From Proales similis (lineage: Eukaryota; Rotifera; Eurotatoria; Ploima; Proalidae): a DNA stretch of 64,000 bases. The stretch is taken from NCBI GenBank assembly GCA_019059635.1, contig JAGVRJ010000013.1, forward strand, positions 1,302,001 to 1,366,000. Reading direction: 5' to 3'. The position numbers and the translations under genes were made by a program. A model generated the notes under the pieces. That model did not search any database. It had not been told where the DNA came from and was given only the letters and a program-made list of their open reading frames with translations. This document shows, in pieces, positions 56,401-64,000 of this stretch (its first letter is position 1; the number at the start of each line of letters is the position of its first letter).

Positions 56401-56538
56401 GCCTTTCTCGAATTCGTTCTCATCGAATGCGTTTACGCCAAGATCTTTGAGTTCATCGGGAACTTGAGTGTTTCTTATAAGGTTCGAGTCGATGTGCACC
56501 TTAAAGGGTCCATCGCTCGAGCATGCTTGTTCCGTCAT
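53416..56538 (-). CDS. ERCC6: ERCC6 / Cockayne syndrome B SNF2 ATPase (transcription-coupled repair)
   Basis: Family role: nuclear SNF2-type translocase that detects stalled RNA polymerase II and starts transcription-coupled nucleotide excision repair. A single exon encodes 1040 residues (human 1493; shorter N- and C-terminal disordered parts). Helicase motifs: GDEMGLGKTIQIIAYLAS (Walker A), ILDEGHKIRNP (Walker B DEGH), LSGSPIQNNLKELWSLFDF, RVLIFSQSRSMLDILE, TTKVGGLGLNLTGANKII and DWNPSNDLQARERAWRIGQ. Acidic stretches precede the ATPase. Downstream, the CSB-specific block DDYLLGKLLKSSKSLVHSAV, DFALVEAEANKVANEAIKAL and a C-terminal winged-helix/ubiquitin-binding region (QQIVDHFEHKL, FKAILKQICSFDKRSGTWRL) match CSB rather than ERCC6L or RAD54. 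An ERCC6 gene without any intron is unusual. Confidence 0.95.
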   Translation of the reverse strand: MTEQACSSDGPFKVHIDSNLIRNTQVPDELKDLGVNAFDENEFEKGVLQQVDIQLAEYELNEVKRKLQDIKEIFSSSSSENEQETSNKQKRARGKTHLAENYLRKKARLESKLEGYKNGLDANPTTSSILEQSSDAIKNGEMTPFGGKVAEITKPKNESELNDLERSLFGFSGQKSPRKKSRTKPQKDQKISFMSAINESESSEEIEESEKPDEYVDESDYKPNSDEEDEEDDDNESIEYETEEEENSDDEKSGLKRKTRRKGVQDDGDDATYNQRIKALEKAEKEGEAEEIHDGKFVELEAGLKVPAKIWQRLYKYQRTGVKWLWELHQQRCGGILGDEMGLGKTIQIIAYLASIRCSRIRNVNFGHLGLGPVLIVTPVTLIAQWVREFQNWWPFFRVCVLHDIGTYRGAKRSRLIEKTFKSNGVLITTYSSMVMYDQALLGLNWHYVILDEGHKIRNPDAKVTIVAKCFRTPHRIILSGSPIQNNLKELWSLFDFIFPGKLGTLSAFMENFSVPIVQGGYANATDIQVQTAYKCACVLKETISPYLLRRNKQDVNLSLNLPNKNEQVLFCRLSETQKHEYVSYINSRDCQYIINSHQGIFRALIELRKICNHSDLVTNAYHSSSLWSPDPELVRKYGHYKRSGKMIVVDALLKAWKKQEGRVLIFSQSRSMLDILETFMKEHEYEYRRMDGATNAGSRNLLVNEFNSNASIFVFLLTTKVGGLGLNLTGANKIIIFDPDWNPSNDLQARERAWRIGQTRNVTIYRLLTSGTIEEKIYHRQIFKQFLTNKVLNDPRQKRFFKTNDLHELFTYASIDEKSNETNALFAGTDSEVKVPNLAKIKKARRRHKQPDKQSDDYLLGKLLKSSKSLVHSAVHHDKIINSNDADFALVEAEANKVANEAIKALKESRRHCHSAESGIPNLNGVRFGASSSSKAVKPTSNSKSLLDRIKMRNQGIGTETKSEKSSDPIKKTVDLSKMIIEFYRTHIGLFGAAKTQQIVDHFEHKLDKDQAPKFKAILKQICSFDKRSGTWRLNDEFV

Positions 56539-56861
56539 TGTGAATCAAACACCCATTGCATTTCATAACTGCCGTTCTTGATATACTTGTCTATCAGCCG
56601 CTTTCACGAGACATTCAAAACTTGACAAAAGAATAGGTTTTGGTCAGTGAAGGTCTTTGGGTCTGTCTAGGTTGCAGTTGTGGTTAACCTTTATTTTTCA
56701 ACTTAATAAGCCAGCCACCACATGCACTTAGGTGTCAAACGGCTCGATTTGTTTACTATGTTTCTTGGGCCCTCCCTTGTTAAATATTCAAGCATGATGT
56801 GCTAAATACCGTCTGATCAAGTTTTCGACATTGATAAGAGAACATTTGACTGAATATCGAC
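56539..56861. promoter_or_regulatory. Head-to-head spacer between ERCC6 and the four-pass protein
   Basis: 323 bp between divergent start codons, expected to carry both promoters. No distinctive core element recognised. Confidence 0.4.
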
Positions 56862-57810
56862 ATGATTTGTTTCTACAAAATGGCCTCTGTTTTTCTTATG
56901 GCATGCGCACTCTCCTTAACTATCGGTTCTTTATTTGGATCTTCGTGGCTGATTTTGTCCATCAAGGGTATTCAGCCTTTTCTTTATTTTTGGTGCTAAA
57001 TATTTGATTTTTTATCATAAAAGAGAGCTCAGACTGGAATGTTCAGTCAAAAAAATCTGATTTGAAAACGATGAAGCTCAGTTTAGCAGATGTGTTTTTT
57101 TACTTAAAATGGATGAACAGAGAAGGTAAAGATTAATCAAATGGCATTGGTCTTTGAAACTTCTTTACAAAAACTTTTGACAAGGGCATATGACAGCTAA
57201 TCACTTATTTTGGTTTTTCTGCATTTTTACAGCCAGTGTCTCAATCGCTTCAATCCTCATAACTATTGTGACCGGTTTCCTTACTTTATCTCACAATGTT
57301 GAGAGGCAACCCGAGCCCCTTAACTACTGGAGCTCAATTTCTAGTAAGCTCTTTGAATTATGATCTGTGAATGAGAAATAAATTCATTTGAATAAAGTTA
57401 TTGTTTTCTCATTGACTTCGGCGAGCTTTTACTGCATCATTCAGCTCGGAATTATAAAGCAGCTATTGGAACTAGGACCGAATATAGCAATAAAGGAGGC
57501 AAATCAAGGAACCTCTTTCTACATTTGGTGCCTATCGATTTTACCTCTCTATCTTGGTTTACTATTTGCGTTTATTGCTCATCGAAGATGCTCCTCTCAT
57601 GGAGGTGATCGCAATATTTGTTGGACAAACCTAAATTTTCGAGCTCGAGTTAAGCCCAATGGAACCAGAGTCCCAGAAAAGTTTAGTGTTATTGATTCCT
57701 TTCAAAATGGCGACTTGATGATTTATCCATTTCAACAAGGAATAGACGATACAGCCAATTCGGAGATGGTGAACGTAAAAAAAGATAAGCTCAATCACAT
57801 TATATATTAA
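56862..57810 (+). CDS. Small four-pass membrane protein, claudin/PMP22-like topology
   Basis: Four exons (56862-56967, 57024-57125, 57233-57343, 57398-57810) in consistent phase give 243 residues. Predicted membrane segments: VFLMACALSLTIGSLFG near the N-terminus, IASILITIVTGFLTL, VFSLTSASFYCIIQLGIIK and FYIWCLSILPLYLGLLFAFI. The first extracellular loop contains SSWLI and DW but lacks a clear claudin W-GLW-C-C signature. The cytoplasmic tail of about 80 residues is hydrophilic. I do not recognise an orthologue; the topology fits the claudin/PMP22/clarin fold class, but a divergent tetraspanin-like protein is also possible. Introns are 54-107 bp and AT-rich. Its stop lies only 16 bp from the convergent ZnT stop. 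Confidence 0.75.
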
Positions 57811-57826
57811 GGTTTTTTATTCTTAT

Positions 57827-59053
57827 TTAAATAAGCCCGGCAAAAGAAATTTCTATGTTTAAATGGGAGAAAGAGTGATAGTTGAGAACTGTTTGCTTAC
57901 ATTTTTCGACAAACTGGCCATGTTCGTTAATAGTTAAGGGGTCAGTTATAATTTTTGCATTTAGCGCATGAAGCTGTGGACTTAGTGACCATATCTTGAG
58001 GTCTTTTAGCTCTCTAACGCCTTCAAGTGACTTAAGGGCCACACAAATATCTTGATATTCAACCCCTTTAGGCACAGACTCAGCTAGAATGTTCAGTATA
58101 TCATAAAATATGGGTGAGGTTGTTATCATGACGATAATAGAAAATGTAATAGTGCACACAGGATCTGCTAACTTCCAAGAGGGGTAGAAATAAACGATTA
58201 CAGCTGCTATGAGGACTCCAATTGATTGGACTAAGTCACCGAGGATATGAATAAATGCTGCTCGGATGTTCATATTCCGACTTACAATAGCATTTACCGC
58301 GCTATCATCCAAACCAGGTTCTGTTAGTCGATTTTCTTGAACGACCGTTTCATCTTTGCCGCTTAATTTATTGCTTATTCTATTCGGAATTATTTCGTCC
58401 AAGTCAATTGAAGTTTCGTAAACTCTTGGCGGAAAGAACAAAGAGCGCCTTTGAGGCGGAACTTCTCTTTCTTCAGCATTGTTCTTTCCTCCGAAGTTAA
58501 ATGAAATAGACAACGCCATAAGTAGATTGCACGCCAATCCTGCCAAAGCTACAGCAATCATAAAACGGGGTTCAATTTGGTAATCAGAGTTCATTATCCT
58601 TTTGGCTGCTGATAGTAAGAGCCATCCTGTAAGTATCCAAACAAATGTGATACTAGTCAGTGCACCCAATACTTCAAAGCGACCGTATCCAAAATTCATT
58701 TGCTTCGAAGGACTTTTTCTTGCCATATAAGCTGATACCAGACTTATGATAAATCCCGCCAGATCAGTGACAAGATGAAGAGCATCACTCATTAGTGCCA
58801 AGCTATTTGCAAAGTAGCCACCTGCAAGCTCTATAATTATGAAAAAAGAGCATATAACTGTTACCACTCCAAGCTTAATTGTAACCAGCTTTTCTACCCT
58901 TTTCTCGAAAGAAAAACCGCTGTGGCTTTGACTTCTGTGTGAAAAAATGTCCATTTGAAAAATGTGGTCAAATATAATGTTTGCAATCAAGTCGCAACAG
59001 CAGAAGTGACAGTAGCAGTTGAGTAGCCGACGTGAAATCTTAGGCAAAATCAA
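57827..59053 (-). CDS. SLC30A2: Zinc transporter, ZnT2/3/4/8-type cation diffusion facilitator
   Basis: Family role: proton-coupled Zn2+ export from cytosol into vesicles or lysosomes. A single exon encodes up to 408 residues. A second ATG (58954), giving MDIFSHRSQ, is a likely start because the first 33 residues are Cys-rich and atypical. Six membrane segments are visible, and both zinc-site pairs are intact: SDALHLVTDLAGF (H-x3-D on TM2) and FIHILGDLVQSIGVLIAA (TM5). Other family phrases are SLALMSD, FGYGRFEVLGAL, ESVPKGVEY and HALNAKI. The loop between TM4 and TM5 is acidic and polar and lacks the usual histidine-rich stretch. It groups with the ZnT2/3/4/8 branch by wording, with the exact paralogue unresolved. 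Confidence 0.92.
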   Translation of the reverse strand: MILPKISRRLLNCYCHFCCCDLIANIIFDHIFQMDIFSHRSQSHSGFSFEKRVEKLVTIKLGVVTVICSFFIIIELAGGYFANSLALMSDALHLVTDLAGFIISLVSAYMARKSPSKQMNFGYGRFEVLGALTSITFVWILTGWLLLSAAKRIMNSDYQIEPRFMIAVALAGLACNLLMALSISFNFGGKNNAEEREVPPQRRSLFFPPRVYETSIDLDEIIPNRISNKLSGKDETVVQENRLTEPGLDDSAVNAIVSRNMNIRAAFIHILGDLVQSIGVLIAAVIVYFYPSWKLADPVCTITFSIIVMITTSPIFYDILNILAESVPKGVEYQDICVALKSLEGVRELKDLKIWSLSPQLHALNAKIITDPLTINEHGQFVEKCKQTVLNYHSFSHLNIEISFAGLI

Positions 59054-59136
59054 CTTAGGTTGCTACTTATTTTTTATTGCATTAAGAAATCTTATTCTTA
59101 CAAGACACAACCGTTTGTTGCTTTTGGAGATTCAAA

Positions 59137-59208
59137 TCCGTGATAGTATAGTGGTGAGTATCCCCGCCTGTCACGCGGGAGACCCGGGTTCAATTCCCGG
59201 TCACGGAG
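59137..59208 (+). tRNA. tRNA-Asp(GTC), copy 1
   Basis: 72-nt cloverleaf. The acceptor arms TCCGTGA and TCACGGA pair fully. Anticodon stem CCCGC/GCGGG encloses the loop CTGTCAC with anticodon GTC at 59170-59172. The T arm is CCGGG-TTCAATT-CCCGG. Internal A and B boxes (TAGTATAGTGG; GGTTCAATTCC) are standard. A T-run follows 2 bases downstream as Pol III terminator. No intron. Confidence 0.98.
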
Positions 59209-59220
59209 AACTTTTTCTTG

Positions 59221-59812
59221 CTACTTTCTTGCTACGCACACTATTAGATATTCGACTACCGTTCGCCTACTTTCATGCTGCGGTGCGGAGCACGAGGTCT
59301 CGAAGACCCTAAGCAGGGTTATTGTTTATAATAAGGTGTCCAGCGCCTTTTTGAAAGCCACTGGCCCTAGGTCTCGCATCTCAGCTGGAAGAGAGTTCCA
59401 ATTCGGGGTGACACGGTTCGAGAAAAACTCATGACGCCTGTTCACCCAGTGCCTCCCACTTCTTTGTTGCTCAGAAGTGAAGGACTGCCGATACAGTCTG
59501 CGAGATCCAGCTCTGGTTTCGTAAACAAATGGAGAGTTTACGAAAGAGTGCGAAGTCCAGCTGATGTCTTGCATGCCGTTGACCACCCTAGACATGGTTA
59601 TGAGATCATACCTATGTCTACGCTCCTGCAAGGACGTAAGCCCACACTCGTGATTCCTGGAATCTCCGGGCAGGGCGCCAACGCCCGGAATGAGTTTGGT
59701 GACTCTGCCCTGTACGGCCTCAACTAATTCGACTTGGGACACCTTCAGTTGGTTCCATACGGGCGAGCTGTAATCAAGAATAGGCCTCGCGTATGCCTTA
59801 CATGCATATATG
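59221..59812 (-). mobile_element. 5'-truncated non-LTR retrotransposon (CR1/L2-type LINE) fragment
   Basis: On the minus strand, 59812 to 59326 encodes the C-terminus of a LINE reverse-transcriptase protein: ARPILDYSSPVWNQLK, then VEAVQGRVTKLIPG, LTSLQERRHRYDLI and the end RRHEFFSNRVTPNWNSLPAE, VAFKKALDTLL. This order is typical of CR1/L2/Rex-type ORF2 ends. Further 3' sequence runs to about 59221 and ends in a short repeat (GTAGCAAGAAA twice) abutting the T-run terminator of the first tRNA-Asp. No reverse-transcriptase core is present, so it is a dead 5'-truncated copy. The end at 59221 is inferred from the tail repeat. Confidence 0.85.
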
Positions 59813-60452
59813 TTTATATAGCATAGAATATGATAGAATTATAAGTTTGTGTTATTAGTTTAATTCTGCCAATCCGTTATGAGTGTTAGAGGGTACACTT
59901 TGCCTATGGAAATGATTTTTCTCACGATAGATATATAAGATAGAGCTTAAAACTATTAAACAGTCAGAACTGGTCATAAGTTTGAACCAAAACTTAATTT
60001 AGACGAGACTTGTTTTCCCGATTTACAATAGCATAATATTAACGAGAGCAACAGGATCTGTGATGAACTCGAGTTTATAATTTTTTTGTGAGATTCACAG
60101 CTAGGCTAATATCCATTTGATGAGCACACATACTATTATTGACTGCAAAGGCCAATAGCGCTCTCAGCTATTGCGTTTTCATAACCAGTGCAGACTTCGT
60201 TTAAGTCGATTCTACTTAATTATATGCTTTAGCAACCAGTCTGGCCTTATATTTTAGTGTATTTCCAAAGGTATCAGCCTTAATTTTGAATACCCATTCG
60301 GTTGGTTTATTTTTGAATAGTTTTACACCTTCAAAGCATTTCGCTTCGGCCAACAGCTATACTATTACAGCTAGCGTACCTACGATTTTCTTATGTCTTA
60401 TACCAAAACCTCAAGATTGTTAAAACACTATTAAATTGTTCAAAGTATCGAA
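59813..60452. other. AT-rich spacer between LINE fragment and second tRNA
   Basis: About 640 bp of AT-rich sequence with no coding frame, repeat or RNA that I can support. It may include further decayed LINE sequence 5' of the truncation, but no protein similarity is visible. Confidence 0.4.
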
Positions 60453-60524
60453 TCCGTGATAGTATAGTGGTGAGTATCCCCGCCTGTCACGCGGGAGACC
60501 CGGGTTCAATTCCCGGTCACGGAG
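60453..60524 (+). tRNA. tRNA-Asp(GTC), copy 2
   Basis: Identical over all 72 nt to the copy at 59137-59208, same strand, 1.3 kb downstream. Anticodon GTC at 60486-60488. A T-run terminator follows at once. Flanking sequence differs beyond a few bases, so the copies are not part of a long recent tandem duplication. Confidence 0.98.
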
Positions 60525-60783
60525 AACTTTTTTGAGATATTCTTTCAGAATTTCAAATTACAAATACCGGAACACTTGAAATAGCTCAGCTAATGGCTAA
60601 TTTTGTACAAAATAAGACGATCAGAGATTTAGATAATACAATATAAACTGGTTACTATTTCTCTTTATTTTTAAATGCAAAAACTTGGATAGAATTAAAA
60701 ACGCCTAAAATAAGTTAGTGTGCAAATTAAGCAATTAAAGAAATTTTCATGCGGCTCCACTTTTGCACATCGGTTATGGACAC

Positions 60784-63300
60784 TTAGACATCATTAGCGC
60801 TTTGCTTAAGATCTTGTAGCACGCGTAACATTTTGTTCCAATCGTCAGATTTGGGCGTGGTAAACAAATCATTCACTTCATATAAACTTATTTTTCCTTG
60901 GTCATCACCAACAACTAATTCATGGCCAGATGGCGACCACCTTATCTTGTTTATTGCTGGTGCACCATCCAAAACAATAGATGAACTAGGAACTTCGGTG
61001 TCATTTAGTAGATTCCATAAATCGATGCGACCAGTGCCATCTACGCAAGCGAATACTGCTGGATGACTTGGAGACCATTGAACATCATAAACATAATCAC
61101 TATTATGTTCAAAAGAATAAATGGGTTTTCCTGGCTCCTGAAAATTAAGTTTTTAAATTTGAAAGATATCTTTTTGAATGATTCAGATCGGTTGTTTTTT
61201 TTACCTTAGCATTCCACATTTTAACAGTCCAATCGAAAGAACTAGTGAGGAATATGTTTGAAAAATCAATGGGTCCAGAAACTTGATTAAAGCTAAGACC
61301 GGTGACCGGCCCAAAATGACCCTCAAATAGCTCGTTGACTCCAGTTTTGCTAGTTTCAGCAATTTTAATCACCAATAAAATTATTTATTGATTTAAGCCT
61401 ACTTTCCATGTCTTGAACCTTGGTAGGTTACACCTTCCTCTGAACCGACCATGAAATTGTTTATATCACCAGGCTTGAAGCCCAAACTAGTAACTGCCAC
61501 ATGCTTTGATTGCTTTGTTTGAAGCTCCAATGTCTCTTGAGGTGTATTAAGGTTGTCTAAAGTCCAAGAGCACATAGTTCCATCGTTGCTAATGCTTATT
61601 AGATTGTGAGCGTTTTGTGATCCAACCACTTGAACACAGTAAACTGGATGCTAAGATGATGGTGGATAGAGATAGCACAAATTTCACTAATAAGTATGGA
61701 AGGAGCAGAATTTTACCGTATGAGACGATGCTGAAAGAGATGATCGCTGAATCGGAGTTCTTTTGTAGCTTCGATTATCCCACATTACTATCTGCCCGGA
61801 GTAGGTTCCACCGATGACAAGATTTGGATGAAACTTGGCGAAGCAGCATGAGGTCACCCAGCTCTACTCAAAAAAAATTAGCTCGTACATCTGAGAGTAG
61901 AGGCTTCTTATTACTGAGCATGTAAAAGTAAATTCAGGAGGATTTGATTTAAATTTGGTGTTCCAAACAAGTGCTACTCCATCCGGATCCAAAGAGGAAT
62001 CCTCATAGGACGCTAACAGCAATTCTGGATACTTTTTTCCAAGATGAAAAGCGATCTTAAACGTTGAAGAAAAAAGTTTGCTACATGAGGAGACCAGTCC
62101 ATCCATGTGACAATTCTGTTCTTAAGACGTTCCTCACAAAACTCTTTTTCTAACTTAAATGTCTCTCTGCTTTCGAGCAACCTATTTTTGTCGAACATTG
62201 TCGATTTTGGAACCAAATTTTAAATAAGGTGAAAAAATACTCGTTTTGTTCATTGGAAGCACCGTATTCAAAGAAGATATCATCTTGTTCTAAGGCCTTT
62301 TCTAGTATCCGAGAGTTGCGAGAGAAAAAACTTAAGAAATCTTCCGATTCCACAAGTTTTTGCCTCTCCTCTTCACTTATCTCAATTTTTGTCTTCACTA
62401 AATATAAGAAAACTTGTCAAGATTTAAAACTTTTCACAAATATACACATTCCCAACCTGTTTCCTCATCTAGAGGCACTTGATTTTCTTCATCTGTGCGC
62501 TTGAGCTCAGCGATCGGTTTACTTTCTTTGCTTCGTAAGCCTGTTTGAGTGTATGTTCCTGTTGAAGCAATACTATTTGTATCATCTTCTTCTACATTGT
62601 CATAAGTCAGCACTAAATTTTGGTTAAAATTATTCAGCCTAATGACATTCTTAGGTGAAACAATCGCTACCATAATAATCCAATGGCTTGGCTATTTAAT
62701 TGATCGAAACTGATTTAATTCTCTATTTCTTTTTATAGCATGAATTCTATGATTACCATCATGATCTATTTCAACATCCGTAGCAGGAGTTTGTGTCTCT
62801 TTGGAATAGGTAACACTTTCTTGTGGCGGAATGTCAACAGTGTTCACTTGAGCCTTGCTCAGTGAAACAGGTCGTTTTCTGATAATGCCAACTAAACTCT
62901 TGAATTAAGAAGGGCTAAGATCTAACTTGCATACGTTTTTGCCATCGACTTTGAAGTTCCGTTAACTGCTGGATGATGTGTTTGATCGGCATTCGTTCTA
63001 TCAGTTTCTGAATTTGGAGTGTCAGGAGTAAGACTTGAATGTACAACTGGCTTTGTCACTCCGATTTGAATCAACAACTGGTCCGGATCGACGCTAAGTT
63101 GAGCCGGTAATCCATTCGTTTGGTCTTTTTCAGTACTAGGCGAATTATTGGCTGCAGCCGCAGCAGCCGCGGCGGCCTTAAGGGATAAAATTTATTTAAA
63201 ATTTCAAATGCTCAAAAGAAGGAAGACGCATTCTGACTTTTTTTCGACGGATTTCTTCCAAACGGGCCTTTTTAAGCTCTAGCTCAGCCTTCTTGTCCAT
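60784..63300 (-). CDS. DYNC1I2: Cytoplasmic dynein 1 intermediate chain
   Basis: Family role: scaffold subunit linking dynein heavy chain, light chains and dynactin for minus-end transport. Multi-exon gene on the minus strand; outer limits are firm, not every internal junction was resolved. It starts [20 protein letters not shown] (dynactin-binding N-terminal helix). The second exon opens with nine alanines, then [13 protein letters not shown], matching the ALLQSMGL helix. A later exon has [18 protein letters not shown], the light-chain binding region. Then [51 protein letters not shown] and WD-repeat blocks [43 protein letters not shown] and the end [15 protein letters not shown]. The short C-terminal tail stops at 60784. 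AT-rich compared with the left half of the window. Confidence 0.92.
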
Positions 63301-63585
63301 GATGCTCCTTCTAAACAAACTGACAGGCCAAAATTTATTATAATTGCTTTGAATGCTTTACTTCAAACGAGGCTAGTGGCCTCTCAACGCACTTGCTCGA
63401 TTTGATCATGAGAGCCACATATAGATGATGAGCCGCTCACGAAATAAAACTAACCTGGCCAGTGCACTTGCAATAACTGTTGACAATTGTTGCAGCTCAG
63501 CCGCATTTCTAAACCTTTCGAAAAAAAAGCCCGACCGTTAGATTAAAGCGATTTTGCCTGTTTAATGAAACATTTTATTTTTGTC

Positions 63586-64000
63586 TCAAGAGTCAGTTTT
63601 GAATATTTCATTTGTTGGATCTGCAGCAAATATGTCTCCGTCTGTTCGACGAGAATCTCTGGACATTTTCTGCGCCAGGCGATTGTTATACTTGAACGAG
63701 GCATTTTGTTTGACTATGCGCCTCTTGAGCATTGGAGGAACGTAGTGCTCGTTCTCATAGAGGACCATTCCACCGAAACATCCGTCGAATATTTTTATCA
63801 GATTCAACACGAACCTCGGTCCGATCTCCACTAAGCTCGTTTCGGTCTCGTCCGAAATTTCATAGTTGCGAACCCAAATTTTGTTGTCTAGTACAGCAAA
63901 GTTCATTACTCGATCAACGAAAGGTTGCGACTTGGGATGGTGATTGGGCGTTCCAAAAGTCTGTGTGAATAGCTCCTTCAACAGTTTTAAATGAGGTTCT
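63586..64000 (-). CDS. BRIX1: Ribosome biogenesis protein BRX1 (Brix domain), N-terminus beyond window
   Basis: Family role: nucleolar factor needed for 60S subunit assembly. Only the C-terminal part is in the window, open to the right edge. Residues read LLKELFTQTFGTPNHHPKSQ, PFVDRVMNFAVLDNKIWVRN, LVEIGPRFVLNLIKIFDG, GGMVLYENEHYVPPMLKRR and DIFAADPTNEIFKTDS. These match the human BRIX1 end (HPKSQPFVDHV, ALVEIGPRFVLNLIKIFQG, GGPTLYEN). No intron in this part. 285 bp separate its stop from the dynein gene start. Confidence 0.95.
   Translation of the reverse strand, partial: EPHLKLLKELFTQTFGTPNHHPKSQPFVDRVMNFAVLDNKIWVRNYEISDETETSLVEIGPRFVLNLIKIFDGCFGGMVLYENEHYVPPMLKRRIVKQNASFKYNNRLAQKMSRDSRRTDGDIFAADPTNEIFKTDS

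Noticed and set aside
59326-59742. Minus-strand 138-residue frame as a host gene
   Set aside because: Its sequence is the typical C-terminus of LINE ORF2 and it is truncated, so it is annotated as a mobile-element fragment.

Overview
This window is nuclear DNA from an animal with a compact genome. About 27 protein genes lie in 64 kb, and most introns are 42-70 bp with GT-AG ends (at least one, probably two, are GC-AG). Several large genes have no introns. The gene set is metazoan: an attractin with the juxtamembrane MASRPF motif, a SynGAP-type RasGAP, a CNNM transporter, PPEF/RdgC phosphatase, phospholipid scramblases and a pancreatic-type lipase. I cannot name the phylum from sequence alone. 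A miniature arthropod such as a mite, a tardigrade, a rotifer or a larvacean would all fit.

Layout. 1-8.4 kb: EDEM3-like mannosidase (partial, minus), SCaMC mitochondrial carrier (minus), an unrecognised OB-fold-like protein (plus), UDP-glucose dehydrogenase (minus). 9.8-17 kb, plus strand: SynGAP-type RasGAP, CDC7 kinase, TFIIIC subunit GTF3C5. 17.3-23.7 kb, minus strand: a ribonucleotide reductase R2 paralogue that has lost most metal ligands, CNNM, ADISSP/C20orf27. 25-30.9 kb, plus strand: eIF4B, an unrecognised 751-residue protein, RPL35 (with a candidate C/D snoRNA in intron 3). 31.5-37.6 kb: two complete tandem genes for delta-1-pyrroline-5-carboxylate synthase. 37.8-40.4 kb, minus strand: PPEF and MRPS2. 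41-44.8 kb: attractin. 45-51.3 kb: three phospholipid scramblase genes (minus, minus, plus) plus a broken exon relic. 51.5-56.5 kb, minus strand: lipase and ERCC6/CSB. 56.9-59 kb: a small four-pass membrane protein and a ZnT zinc transporter, tail to tail. 59.1-60.5 kb: two identical tRNA-Asp(GTC) genes around a 5'-truncated LINE fragment. 60.8-64 kb, minus strand: dynein intermediate chain and BRX1 (partial).

The genes are mostly unrelated housekeeping functions, not a pathway. Two local families stand out. The tandem P5CS pair shares exon sizes and intron phases over most of its length. In the scramblase cluster, the two outer, inverted genes share an 822-bp block that is base-for-base identical through exons and introns, yet they are clearly diverged on both sides. 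That looks like very recent gene conversion or an assembly artefact. Base composition also shifts: up to about 46 kb the window is fairly GC-rich, while from about 46.5 kb on much of the intergenic and gene sequence is AT-rich.

The most interesting items are the R2-like protein with five of six metal-ligand positions replaced, the inverted conversion tract, and the snoRNA candidate in RPL35.
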